22,669 nucleotides of DNA from Isoetes engelmannii. Taxonomy: Eukaryota > Streptophyta > Lycopodiopsida > Isoetales > Isoetaceae. The position numbers and the translations under genes are program-made. Of the stretch, positions 8,065 to 21,700 are shown one piece after another. How positions within the stretch are numbered: the first letter of the stretch is position 1; each line of letters begins with the position of its first letter. A model generated the notes under the pieces. It made no database searches, was not told the DNA's origin, and worked only from the letters and a program-made list of their open reading frames with translations. The DNA is taken from the NCBI GenBank assembly GCA_011763485.2, contig JAANSK020255829.1, forward strand, positions 1-22,669. Reading direction: 5' to 3'.

Positions 8065-8226
8065 GGTTCAAGCAGATTGTGGAGCCAAAGCGGGCTAGGT
8101 CTAGGGTTTAGTCTTATATATGTTAGGCTTTACATATTGGCTCATTTAGCTCCAATGGGTTGCATCCATCCGGTGTTGCACCTATGGGGTGTGTTCATGT
8201 GAAAAATAGACGATATACATCACTGC

Positions 8227-8910
8227 ATGCACGAACTACAGAAGCATGCAGCGAAATACCAAGAGCAAGTAGCAAAGCACAAGGTTAGCTCTCAGCTACA
8301 TGCATTGACGGCCAAATGCACACTGCAGCTACTGCCTATCCTAAGCAACCTCGCACACCCCCTGCACGCCCAGAACGCCAGCCAACATATAGAACACAAA
8401 AGCACGGACAACCAAGTTCAGCTTCAAGCAGTGGGCCGCTCCCCCCGGGCCACTAGCGCATCAACTTGTTCACCAGAAGACATTAGGCGAACATTCAAGG
8501 AACAACAAGAGCAGCGCGCAGATCTCATAATGTGGTGATCAAAGGGCTTCCTGAAGAGGACAATGAAGATCTTAACAGAAGTTCGGACACGAGTCATCTC
8601 CGGGAAGAGCTTCCATGCTCCAGCGCACATCGCCAGAACATCCTAACTGGGCATTTATTGCAAAGGCAAATCACGGGATGTTAAATTCACAGTAACAAAT
8701 TCAGTAGTCAAAGGGGCCATAATTCACCAAGGAGCAGATTTAAAAGGCACCTCTTTCTATGTGGACGACGACCTAACATCATTGTAGCAAGAGATGTGCC
8801 ACAAAGAGCTTGCCCGCCTGAGAGGTATAAGAGCTGATGGAGGTGGCGTTGCTTTGGTTCAAGGTAGGGTAAGGATTTTTCACCCACCCCTCTCCCCAAA
8901 TGGTATCTAA
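8227..8910 (+). pseudogene. Decayed L1-like LINE ORF1 (RRM-type)
   Basis: An open frame from ATG 8227 to TGA 8538 gives a Gln-rich, possibly coiled stretch (KHAAKYQEQVAKH, RRTFKEQQEQRADL). A second frame from 8535 gives VIKGLPEEDNEDL, the conserved opening of the L1 ORF1 RRM domain. From 8674 the first frame resumes with RDVKFTVTNSVVKGAI, DLKGTSFYVDDDLTS, a stop at 8785, then KELARLRGIRADGGG and ALVQGRVRIF. These match the order VIFRGLPE...VF...AIL...LKG..I.I.EDLT...RR.L......A...G..V....GRI of LINE ORF1 (Transposase_22-like) proteins. Two frame changes and an internal stop show it is dead. No endonuclease or reverse transcriptase follows, so this is a 5' fragment or a rearranged copy. Confidence 0.65.
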
Positions 8911-9792
8911 AATCCTTGTAGTGTTGCCGAAAGGCGCTGCAACCTAGTGCCTAATCACATGAAGCCCAAAAGCCAACAATCCCACCCTTGCCAAGAAAAA
9001 TGAAGTTCTGGTGGCATATCCAAAAAGCTCGGACCACCCAACAAAAAAAATTAAGAGGAAAAGGAAAGGAAAAGTAGCAAAAAATACGCCCCCAAGAGCC
9101 CCCAGAGTCTTATGTTGGGCAAATTGCCCACTAGGCCCATTTTCTAGACCTGTCCATGGGCGGACATGCCAAAAAGGGCCACAGCCTCCCCTATACACAA
9201 AAGTAAAGAACCTATCCTTGCCTACAAATGGCAACATGCACACAATCTTGCACAAAGATTAACGAAAAGAAATAAAAAACCCATTACCCAAAACAAAAAT
9301 GACTCCACCAAAACAAGCTAGGCAAAAACCTCATTAAAAGAAAAAAAGAAAATTGGTTAGCTCGTTAAAGTAAACCTTCGAATATTATTTTATAGATATG
9401 TACAGATCATTCCTACAGAGATCAGTTTTCCAAAAGCTCAAACTACTGATGAGGGTCGATTAAATTTTTCTATTCATTTTAGTGCGTAGATACAACCGTC
9501 TGTGGGCCATAAATGTAGCTCCAGACACTTATAACTAGCACCGCCTCGCCCTAGGCATTGAGCTCGATCTTTGCAAAGTATAGATTCAGCTTGGGCCCAA
9601 AAGCTTGTATATAATTTGGCCACACACTAGTTCATAGTTGCACAATTGCTTTCTTTTCCTGATCCCTTAGATTTCGCATTTGGCACCCTGAACATCACAA
9701 TCAACAGCCAGTGGTCACTAGTTCATTGTTGCACAATTGCACCCTTCTTTTGATCCGTTATATACGTACAATAATGTACAATGGCCTGAATG
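8911..9792. other. Intergenic; end of BIG 3'UTR expected on right side
   Basis: No gene is recognised. Near 9035-9085 and 9260-9355 the plus strand is A-rich with G and C runs, possibly old retroelement tails. The part next to 9793 should be the BIG 3'UTR on the minus strand; its length cannot be set from sequence alone. Confidence 0.4.
9625..9760 (-). repeat. 45-nt direct repeat in presumed BIG 3'UTR
   Basis: Copies 9625-9669 and 9716-9760 both start CACTAGTTCAT, share GTTGCACAATTGC and end TGATCC(C/G)TTA, spaced 91 bp apart. They lie 33-168 nt past the BIG stop codon in the gene's direction. They may be a local duplication in the 3'UTR, or a repeated RNA element. Confidence 0.6.
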
Positions 9793-12700
9793 CTATCTAC
9801 TTTCAGCCCTGATTGCACTCCGGACAAAGGATTCGCATGAACTAAACCCTGCTTTGAAGACATCAGCTAAAGTGCCCATTATGTCAAAAGCTTCCTGAAT
9901 GTCCTCTGCATTCTGCATTTCGTCCAACCATTGGAGCATATCCTTTGAAAATGTCAGCATTGAACAAACATCATGGGCCCTTTCTTTCATGATTCTCTCC
10001 CAGGGCTCAATGCCAGGTAACTCATCCTTTTGACTTTCTGATGTACCTTTTTTATTTGCATCTCGACTCTTAAGAACTCCAGTCTTGAAAAATCGTTGCA
10101 GCTGGTCCACTAGACCTACAAACACTAACATAGGATGAATTATTTCAAACAATTTACTGCTTTCTACTCCCTCTGTTGTCACATCTTGTTTTGGTTCGTC
10201 TGCCTTCGTTGGAGATGCATACACGGCAGATAAATCACCTGAGCTTTTGTTAGGACTGACAGTTAAACCTGGTGGTGAAACAGGGAGTGCAGCTTTCCCG
10301 AGTTTACAAACCATAAATGAGTGGTACAAGCTTCGCTGCAGGAATGTACAGCGATGACTCTGCCAATCATCAAATGAATGAAGCAGCAGCGATAGCACCA
10401 TCATAAACTGAACAGATTCTTCATGCACCGCAGATCTTTGTGGTGTACTTGGCGCCGAAGGTTTCGATAATTCTGATCCCTCAACTGAAGGGCAAAGATA
10501 GTTTGTTAGGGCCTTCACCTGATTGCGATGCTGCCCGGATCCTTGCTGATCTACCAGGTACCGTGCCATTTGTACCATGAATGGAAGAAGCCGAGAGTTG
10601 CTTTCCTTTCCACCACCTTTGCAGTCCGTGTTAAAGGATGCACTTGTTGCAAACCGTCCCAACATCTGGAAAGTTAAACCAACCATGGTAAGAGAATGCA
10701 CTGCCAAGAAAAAAGTATGGCCCAGGACTGCGAACTTACCAAAACAATGTCATATGCAAGGAGACGAATACGACTACCATCTGCTCTACCCAAGGCATTT
10801 AGGTTGTCCCAGTACAGATCAACATATTTCGCATACTGAACCTGTGGAACAGCTGGACCCCGCAATGGAAAAATATTATTGCATAATGTTTCACTATTGC
10901 GAAGCGCCGCACCCTCCCATTCCTTCTTTGGGTTCTTCAGTGCTGAATCTGCTCTTTTGGCCTCTTGGTGACATTGGAAATGTATCACATTGAAGTGACT
11001 AACTGTAGTATAGACCCACTCTGCTCGAGCATTCGGTCCAACACTTCCAGAACCTAGATTAATTCTCTTGCAGAAACAGTATGTTCCAAGCATATCTTGT
11101 GGCCTGAGCTTGTAACCTTCCCGACATACCATGCAAGCTAACCCAGTTTCTTCTTCCTCAACATCTTCTAAGCCTTCAATATCACCAACAATGATCCGCT
11201 TGCCACCATCTGATTTCATACTCATCCCCAATGTCTGTACACAAAGTATTAACAATCAGAATCATGCAATTGTGCAACTACGACTAGCAGGGCATCAATA
11301 ATTCACAAGATGAACCTACCTGCAAGAGCTCCTCTCTTTTTTGCAAAGCCCGTCGTCGCATCTCATCACGTGTTGTATGCCGCAACGTCAAAACTTTGTC
11401 TGCCAGAGAGCCCTCATATACTCCATCCTTATCAGATATTGTATCCAACAAATTCTCAGCTTTGGCACCTATTTCACTTTCGCCAGAAACTCCTTCTAAA
11501 GCATGAAGAAGCGGCAAAACATCCTCCTTGTCCAGGCATTGCTGTGTGGGAATATGGCCCCTTGATAGACCTCTGAGAACAGAGAGAATGATTGGCACTG
11601 ATGGTTTCTCTAAGCCTTGCATCCAAAGGGGTGAGGCCTTATAATCAAGACCCCTTTCTACCACTGGAAATGCATCCTTCAAATGCTGTATAGCTCCTGT
11701 TATGCAAAATGTTAATATATAAATGTAAAAAAAAAAGACATGCACATGACCAAAGGTTGAAATATTACCAGTAGTTATATTTTTCTCCATGATAAGATCC
11801 TTCAAGCGCTCCCCATTCAAGTTCAACTTGATAGATTCTGTAACTCTTACAAAATTATCAAGTGCAAGATGATGCTCCCCAGCCTTTTGAGAAACCATAG
11901 AATCAGCAGGGTCTTCTTGGTGCTGCTTTTGTAGCTGGTCAAAAGCATGCCAATTCTGCAAATAAGGAAGAAAATGATCTACTAAGACTTCCATAGCTGC
12001 CCTTTCGCCGTAGGTAAGATACGGAAGGATACGAGCCACAGTGTCATTGTTTCTGTGTTTCTTTGACTGCTTCAAAATGGACGGATGTGATAGCCTCTCC
12101 AAAAACATTAAAACCGCACTTGCAGCTTGCTCTCCAGCCCCTGCACCAGGTCTTGCTAAGCTAAGAGCACTTTCTGCCACACCAAAGTCACTTTCATTTG
12201 CTTCAGTCACCAGACACTCGACTATTAGCAGGAGACCTTCCATAGGCTGTGCAGCATCCGTTGAAAGAGCTATTTGAGCTGTCTCAAGAAGAACACCTAA
12301 TGCACCTAGACGAAGAAGAGCCTGTCTATTTGCCCGGATCTTACAACAGTTGATTAGAAGTTTCAGCACCAATGCCAGCTCCTCTTGTGCAGATCCAAGT
12401 TCATCATGTGCAAGTTGCTGTAAATGTACCAAGACAACCAAGAATCAGAACATTGGACCTGTGCCCTCCCATACAATAAAACTCAAGCGAAAAAACTCTT
12501 CAAACTCATCCACACAAAAACGAGAATGATTCTAGAACATCCGCATAATCAATTCTCTTAAAGACATGACTGGTTTTTTAAGGAATTTTGCAAGAATGAC
12601 AACTGGCTCTTCCATTTCAATAAGTTTCGGTTTTGAAGCTTAACACTCTCTGCTTAACGAATTTAACATCAACAAATGATGTTCAGGCCACAAAAAGGAG

Positions 12701-15700
12701 TAAGACAAGGCTTCTACTACATCCCTTTTGGATAGCAAAAGCCTATACTGACTGGGCATTGAGAAACCACAGGAAAGTTCTTTGTTTCCAGGCTGAAAAC
12801 AGCTGTCAATCACCTCCTTAGCAACTAGTGGGCATTTTTTCCTTACAATAGGTTGAGCACCAGTTATTGTGACTCGATGGAAACAGCTGGGCGTAAACAG
12901 AATTCCAACAATAATGATAAGCAGAAAAAGAAAAAATGTTAAGCTTAACATGACCAAAATCGGGTAGAAAGCGAATTATATACCAGGACCAACTGCAATA
13001 ATATTTGTAGGCCATCGCATTCCCTCAGAACTCCAGCAATGGCAAACTCAATTTCTGGGTCCTGAGACTCCTCTCTATCATCATCCAGCTCTTTGATCAT
13101 TGGTTCAGTGGCTTCCCCATCAAGTCCCTAACAACAGACAGAGAACGACACGACAAGTCAGTATAGATAGTATGCTAGTCAATATAGGTAATGTGCCGCT
13201 TTAACTATAATAACTGCCAAAAGACATGTTTCTGCCATCCAAAATCAAAGGGTTGCTTCATTTGCTTGCCTGGAGCCTATAAGTGATTGTCATTGGGGGA
13301 CAATCTCGGGGAGATAACAAGCTCGTGCCAACAGCTGAATTAGCCGCTTGAACATGAGCTTTCCTCCAGACTTGTTCATAAACTTGGGCGACACTTAGAT
13401 CCAATGAAATAATATTTCCAGCAACAAGTAACTCCATCCCGTAATCATCCTCAAGAAAACCTAGAAGCTCTAGCTGCTGGCAGATCTTGTTCTTCACGTC
13501 ACGCATAAGGGGGCCAACCTCCAAGCTTGAGTAGGGATTTTTTGTCATAGATCCACGGATAAATTCTTCTTGTGTGTGCGCCTTGTTCAGCACCATCATA
13601 TAGGCAGTCTCCGGTTTCGTCCGACAAATAATGTTACATAGTTGTTCCAAAATGTACTGGATAAGGTTATACTGCGGTTAGATCAAAGATAGCACATATA
13701 GGGCCACATAAAATAAATCATAGAATGAACACAAATTACCAAGGATGTCCTGTCCTTCCTTCCTTGATGCAACTGCAGTCTGGAAACACAGGCGCGAATA
13801 AAATGGCCTTTATTTTCGTCGCTTTCCTGAAGAAGATCATCAAGAAGATTCCGGAGGAGACGACCACAGTCGCTGATCAGCTTTGTCTTCTGCACAACCA
13901 AACCCCTAATCACCAGTAGTGCTTCAAGCAATTGGGCCAACAATTCCTCCTTTACAAACCTGCAAGTGATCATAACCAAATAAGCCAATAGCTAAAGTCC
14001 AAACAACTCAAAATCGAATCACACCTTGAACGTATTGTTGCAACTTCTAAGAACTTTGCTACCAGCTCAATAAGCTTATGAAGAATGTAGCCTTGTGAGA
14101 TATCCGTTTGGAAGCTTCGCTCTTGAGCCTCTATACAAATCACTTCTTCACTTATTAGACTACATGACGTCCTTAGAAAACCACGCACAGTGAGGTACAG
14201 TCGAGAATCCTCAGGTTCAACCATCCTAAAAAGGAGATCAAAATACTCTGCCGCACTCTCACCAGCAGATTTGGTTGCAGGAAGTAAATTCATTAACAAG
14301 TTAAGAAACTTGGAACGCCGAGCTGCACTTTGAGAGCAAAGCACATCAATTAACCCACACATTTCTGAACGTATCGCTTGAGAGCAAGCACTCAGAACCA
14401 ACTCACGGACCCAAGAAATTTCTTCAAATGCTTTCAGTTCATCAGTTAGTGATAGCTTACAAGCTCTTCGCTTCCATCGAAGCAAGTACTTAAGAGCTAA
14501 TGAATCCAGTCTCCGTGAATCTCTTCTGGATTTCTGTAGAAAAGGTTTCATCCCTTCTGAAATTGTATATTGCCTTCTTATAAAGTCCAAGTAAGTTGCT
14601 CCATTACGCCACTCAACATAATTCACAAGGAACAGCTCTGGAGCCTGAAGTTCAGCCTCTCTTTCTGACAGGTTTGGCTGAGCCTTCATTGGAACGTCAA
14701 CAGGCGGTTGTGCAACTGGTGCATTCTTTGTTTGATCATTTGCTCGCATTTCATGTTGCAAGGCAGCAGCAACATTAACTGATTCCTCAGTATTGTGCTC
14801 TGACTTGGGGGGTGTGCAAGCTTGTGAAACAATCCTGAGACATGGCAAGATTATGTGTTCGGCAATGACAGGATGACGTGCACCAACCTGAATAGAACGG
14901 AAGAGCAGCTGGAAGACAACACGTAAACGGGCTTCCCAGAAGTCATCACCAAGAGAACAAGTTTCTGACAGCAACTGTAGCTCATCACGTATGCAGGCAG
15001 CAATATCAATAGAACGATGGTGCTCTAAGCAGTACAGGACCTTTGACTTTATCAAGTTATTAAGCTCTGCAACAGCAGCAGAATCGCCTTCTGTAAAAGC
15101 AGATAGAGCAGCCCTAGCCTGAGTGCGTGCAGATTTTGGTCCTTGATGTATATTGTTCTCAAAAAGCTCCCGGAGAATGCCTGCTGTGACCAGCTGTTGC
15201 TTGCAGCGGGGAAGCTTAACGAGTATTTGCAGCCATTCAAGGCAATGACCGACAAAAGTATTCGCACACCCAAAACAACGATTAGGATGCCTCTGAGCAA
15301 ATGTCATAACCGTAGATGCGCCCGGTGATCGCTTTTTCTCTAAATAAAGCATGAGCACCCTACGCAACCCTTGAAGGGTTTGCACACTCTTACTTACCGA
15401 ATCAAATGCCATTTTACACTTCTCCCCATAAAGAACGCCAAGGATTGCTATTTTCCTATTGATCTTGAAAGACGATGATCCAGGCAAAGAAACTATCATC
15501 TGCTGTACTGAATCTTTTTGTTGAGAATCCATTTCAATTTCCCCTATACTGGACACGAGTTTTAACAATGGCTTTTTGTAGCCAAGCAGCTGCTGATACC
15601 GTCTATGAGCATTTTCTGACTCTGTCTCAATAGCTGACAGGCCTTTCTTCATGTCATCATCGTTCTCCATGCTGTCAAACATAAAACTTGGCTTCGCCAT

Positions 15701-18700
15701 GAAGTTAAATTCAAAACGCCCATACTTACTGTAGCCACACTCATTGCAGAGGAAGGAGTCAAGATTCTCATAATTGATATTCCGGCACTGCCTGCATTGG
15801 TATGCGTTTTCATGACAATTTGCACAGATGCCATGCTTATCAGTAACATAACGGCTGCATCGGGGGCATTGCAAGGATTCCAAGGAAGCTGCCTGAAGAT
15901 TTTCATAGAAAGAATCCAATTCTATCATAAAATTGCATGCTGTAATTGGTATAGGAAATTCAACCTTCAGCTCTGTTTGATTAAATCCAAGTGGACAGCT
16001 TTTAGCCCTCTTCCACAAAGATCTATTATTCTTAAGCTCCGCAAGATCAGAGACCATCCGGTTGTTGTAATACAAATTCAAGACCTTGACAGACTTTGAC
16101 TTTCGAGCATCATGAACATTCATTGTCACACTCTGGATGGTATAACTCCCAACGCATTTCACCAATATACGGTTATCAGTAAATTTTGTCTCTGCCTTTA
16201 TACTTTCTAACTTCATGCGTGTATAAGGAACCTCTGGACTACTGCAAGCTAGGCATGGCTCACTTTCAAGATAATAACCATCAAACTCAACAAGATTTGC
16301 TAATGTATTATATATACGTGAGTTGGGATGGTTCGCAAGAAGTTCATTTTGAAGACGGAGTGTTTCAAAAATCTTTTTCACAGTATTCGCTGTAAGACAA
16401 CTTTGTACTAACTGCATCTCGTGACTGTTAACCGCACTTTCCCTTATGCCCTTCCCTAGCAGCCAGCACAAGATATCCTTGAACTCTACAACATTCTGTC
16501 CATATGCTGGTAAAGCTGAGACCTTTTCCAAAAGAAGGCTAAGCATCTGCATCCGGAAAGTCTGACCTCCATGATGCCATGCACCATATAAAACAGTTTT
16601 TGCCTCAGATCGTACAGCTGTTGCATTCCATTCTAGCAAAAAAATGTTGACAAAGTCCTTCAAGACTTTCCAACTGTCGGCTGCAAACTGCTGCACAGCC
16701 TGCTCCATGTCTAAACTTGCCTTTTCGTTTAACCCATACCCTTCATCAATTCTTCTCTCTTTCTTCTCTGATTCATGGGGCTTGGAAGAAGCAGTACTAA
16801 CTTCAGAGTCCTTTCTTGATAAAGAACTGCTCAATTCTTTTCCTGAATATAACATCAGAGACAATAGCTTTAATGTTTGCACTACCAGCTCCTCTGCAAA
16901 ACAAAATATTCCAGACAAAAGAAATTGAACCACTTCAATATGACGAAGACAATATTTCTGCCAATTCCGAGGTCTTGCTGATGCTGCATCTGCAATTAGC
17001 GATAAACACTTCAAAATCTTCACATTCCGGTCATATGGAAATGAAGAATGAAAACCTCCTGACTTCTGGATAAGCTTATAAAGTTTCTTTACTTCTTTAT
17101 TTAGCTGCCAAGAATCCCTCACGTTATAATAGTGAGTTTTTGACCCACATACATGGAGAAGCAACCTTCTGGCATATTTTCTCACAAAAGATGTATGTGG
17201 ATTGTTTATATAACTACACAGTACTTCCTGCCAGCCATCCAAATTGAGATCAGAACCGTAACAACTTTTCGAGGACATTTGATCTTTGTCAGTGGATTTG
17301 TCTGGTTTTCCTGGTCTTACTAGGCTATAAGCCAACCGAAAGACATTCTCAGCAAGAAGGCGGTGAAAATCAGCAAAAAGATCTCCCTTGTGAGCTTTAG
17401 CATAGGAATCTGAGAAAAATGGAGTAAAGCTGCCAGCTGCAAATTCCTTGCGGACAGTTAGCAATGCACCACAGCCATTTGATGTTGCAGAGCTGGAATC
17501 TTGCCTCGGACTCTTGAAAACATGTGTAAGCTGATGAGCAATATTTAAAAGATAAGAGACAAGGGACTGTTGTCGCAGAACCATGCATGCTTGATACAGC
17601 TGTGTGACCTGAACTCCAGAAGACTGACAATCCACTTGAACTTGAGAGTCTGTAACAGCATCGGCTGCACCTGTAGGCCTCAAGGTATGTTCTGTGCCAG
17701 GTTGGTGCCAATGCCGTAGCAAGGAAGTAAAAAACATGAAGATCAGAATTAACACCTCTCCAAAGTGTGTCCGTACTTTTATTAGAGGAGGAACAGTCAA
17801 GTTCAACTCGTCAAGCAACATTTTGATTAGTTTCTCCAGATTGAAATCTGAATGTGCGTCAACAAGAGGGCCAGATCCAGCTGATGCAATACGATAAACT
17901 AACTGCATAATGGGTACTGCCTCCGCACCTGTGCTACATTTAGCCCACCCCTGAATTTCTTCCGCCAGTTTCTTTAAAATTTCTGAACCCAGGACACTTT
18001 TTGAAGCAGAGGCAGAAGTGCTAGGACATTCAATAGCTCCTAAGTTCTCTGCAAAATCACATGACTGATTGGTTTCCAGTGGACTGCTAGAAGAAGGATG
18101 TAAGCTCAGTTCTGTTGCCATTTGGAGCAAGCTCTCATCGCTCATCTCATCAATAGATGAAAACTGCATTTCATTTGTTTCCGCACTTGTATCAGCTTCT
18201 ATTGTGATTGCTAACATGGGATGGTCACTACTATGAGGTGGCGGTAACTGATCAACATCCATGACCTCATAGCAGGTCTCACACAAGTCGAAATCTGGAC
18301 ATACATTGCAGTGCCAACGGCGCCTGAGGATGGGGACTGTTGAACAACCGTCACAGCAGTATTGAACGGATGCTGTAGTGGGATCTTCATCTAGCATAAT
18401 CTGACCAGATGGTGTAGTGGTAGCAGGATTATCTGCATTTGATGACATTGTGCGACCTGTATCAGCGACATCATCCATTGCCAACATCTTTTGCTTAGGA
18501 AGTGGAACCTGCAGTAACCTTGACGAAAGTGCAAGGCTGCAAAAAGAACATGCCACGATTGGACAAGCTACATCAAAAAATTAAAACAGATCGTCTTTGG
18601 GCTAGGACACAGATTACATACCTACAAGATGACCGAACAGCCTCATATGGAGCAAATAGAAGCTTTCTTACGAGGCAAATTGCAGGTGTAACAGATACCA

Positions 18701-21700
18701 CTGAGCCTGTGCTTTCAGCATGTATGCTAAGACACTCCGCATACCCATAAAGCAGATCTACTGTGAGGACGACAAGGCCATTGATGACTTGTGGCTCAAG
18801 GCCATCTCGCCCAAGCATATCCCAAAGCACATCGATGAGGCCTTCAATTATTGAAGCATCTTCTCCATCGAAAGATACATCGTATTAGTATCAAAATTCA
18901 AGAGGCAGTAACTAGCAATTAACTTAAAACACTGTAAGTAAGACACTAATACCAGAAGCACTTATACCTTCATGTTCTAAGAAGTTGGCCAGATTTGTTG
19001 GTCTGTGTAGAGCAACTTTACAAACAGTACGAACTTGACTTGTAAAATCTTGAATTATCCCAGTCATGCATAAGCCACCTGATATTAGTTTAGACGCAAC
19101 CAAAGGATAGGAACGTGCCACTCCTGATAAACACATCATGTCCTTCATCTGATAAAGGATAAAATGCAACCTTAGCCTTCTGAAATAGATGTCCACACTT
19201 TAAAATTGGAGCTCAAATGACACAATTTACCTGATAATATGCATCTCTATTAGGGAAAAGAGAATGCAAGACATATTTTGCAGCTGATTGCAGAAGAGGA
19301 TACCTGTCACTCTCAAAAATTTTCTCTAATACAGACAGGCACTTTGCATTCTGAGTTTCATCAACTGTGGAAGCTGATTGTCCCTTACAAATTATGTAAA
19401 ATTCTGACAGCAGTTTAAAATTTTCATACAGGACTCGCTCTTGTGAAGATGCATTTTGTACCTTCTTCACTTTAGATGTACCACTTCCAGCTACCAAAGA
19501 TGATGAAATTCCTTGCTGATTTTCCATGTCCAGCACAGCATCAAGTTTTTCTTTCCAACCAAACTCATCTTTTGATCGTGCATAAATTTCCAAGCTATCT
19601 ATTCTAGGAAGAGCAGATCCATTAAATGTAGGCCCAATGCACAAAGCAAACTCTTCATCAGAAAGTAGCGATTCTGAGTTTGTGAAAGGTATGTCATACC
19701 ATGAGCGCACTCCTTCCTCTAACTTTACAAATCTTTGGAACAAACGAACCTCAGAAGGTATATGGCTAGCAGGCGTATTGCCAACATGAACCCGACAGCC
19801 AACCATTACCAAGTCAGGGTTCGAGTTAAAAACCAATATCTGCACAATATCTATGCATCATAAGTTCAAAAGAAAACATTTCGATCAAGATTTAGTTGGA
19901 CCAAAGTGAACATAAACAATACCTTAAAACCAAGGGGGCTTGGACTTTCAATAAACCCATCTTCCGATGCAAGGCTGTGCTTAACGCCATCCGAATCGGT
20001 ATTTCGAAGAACATCCCCACCCAACTTGACATCTGAAGTTATACACATTGTCTTTTCAAAGAAGTCCACAGGAAATACAGGACCAGGTCCGGTGTTTGCC
20101 CTACTGCTAAGGAGAACAGCCCCTAACTTCTTAGCATGGTCTATCTCCAGATTAGAAGTAGTTCTAGAGGAATCTAAGCAGCTTGAAATACTTCCACTCT
20201 CTTTTACCGAGGGTGCATATGAGAATATGTGGAGACTGCCATCCTCATACAGGATCAAAACGCTTCCTTTTTCTTTTGTTATGGGCTTGTATGCTGTCAC
20301 ACCGTCGACACGTAAACATGATAAATTGCTTCCCCCTCGTAAATGCTGACCATAAACAGTGTCGGCCCCGATATGCATAACAACAGCAGAGTTTGACCTT
20401 TGGGCTTGACTAGACAGGCACATAAAAAGTCCACTCCCATCAAATAAATCCCTCCAATGGTGAAATGCTGCTGGCCTTGTTTTCCCATCTGGATCGACTT
20501 CAAAAAGGTTAGAAACTTCAGAGAGTGTCATATTGTTCATATCTAATCTTGCAATCCATGTTGTGCCATCATTCATTGAAAAAAACATGAGCCTGTGGGC
20601 ATAAGAGAAATGTAGGGAAATGCCTTTTACTGGCTTGTATTGCTCAGGAAACTGAATGGTCTCTGTCATAATGCAAGCCCCAGAATCACCTCTACCACCC
20701 AACTGTTGGCGATAAAGCACACCTTGTTGTGAAAGTGCAACAACAAGCATTCGACCATGCCCCAGTGGTACAATACAAGCATCAATGATGGTATCCTCCA
20801 GCACAGTTAGACAGTAGCTCGGACTGATTCGATCCTGAGACAAATCAAAAATCTTCACAAATCGGTTTGTGACAATCAACAATTCCACCTGTGATCCAGG
20901 AACCCAGAAAACATGACGTATATAAGCATCTTGTAAAGCAAGCTCAACAGCAAGTCTGTCTGTGACTTCTCCACGTGAATTCGCAGTAAATACTTGACAA
21001 TCTTCATAGCCAGCAACAGCAAGATAATTTTCATTCGCAGCATTGAAGGCCAAGTGGACGAGCTCAAAACGGACAGAGTTCTTTGAGAGGGGCTTTACAG
21101 TAGTCTTGTCTACAGTCACTGGGGTCGCAGTTGGTTGACCAATAAGTTGTCCTACATCAAAGAGGGTCACCTTATCACCCTCTCCTGCAGCAAGTCGACC
21201 TCTGCTGCTGATCGTTAGCAAAGACTTCACAAGAGACCCACTTAACAATTGTGATTTCAATTCCCTGGCATTTGGATAGTCTGCTTTTATTTTCATGTCC
21301 AAGGATCCACTTTTGTAGGCCCTTTTAAGTTGCAAAATGTCTGCCTTGGCATTCAACAACTTATCTTTGCCGAGAATTATTTCTTCATATTGTACAGGAC
21401 CTTTTGTTTCCAGAGTCAGGTTGGCAAGCAACCGTTGACCAAGTGATAGAAGCCTCCCCTCCACATCGAGCTTGCAGAGGAAAGCAAGCAAATGATTCTC
21501 CTCTCCAACGCCAAGAAAGATCTTAAACAAATCCTGGCCTTCATTCAATTCGTTGTCATCCGTTTCCGAATCACATTCAGAGAGTTGCACATCCTGTGCT
21601 ACTAATGGAAGAAAGGGTTCCGTTGTAACAGGCACTGATTTTGTAACTTTATTAGCAGCAGGGACATATTTACGAGGTTTAAGACACATGCAACTAGATC

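Noticed and set aside
11697-11768. The 24 in-frame residues as normal BIG coding sequence
   Set aside because: The segment is absent from plant BIG as I know it and is bounded by good GT and AG splice signals, so an intron is the better reading.
12640-12957. 105-codon open frame as a separate gene
   Set aside because: It lies wholly within a BIG intron, begins with a hydrophobic low-complexity run and has no recognised similarity.
19906-20349. 147-codon plus-strand open frame
   Set aside because: It is antisense to the conserved BIG beta-propeller exon and a shadow of it.
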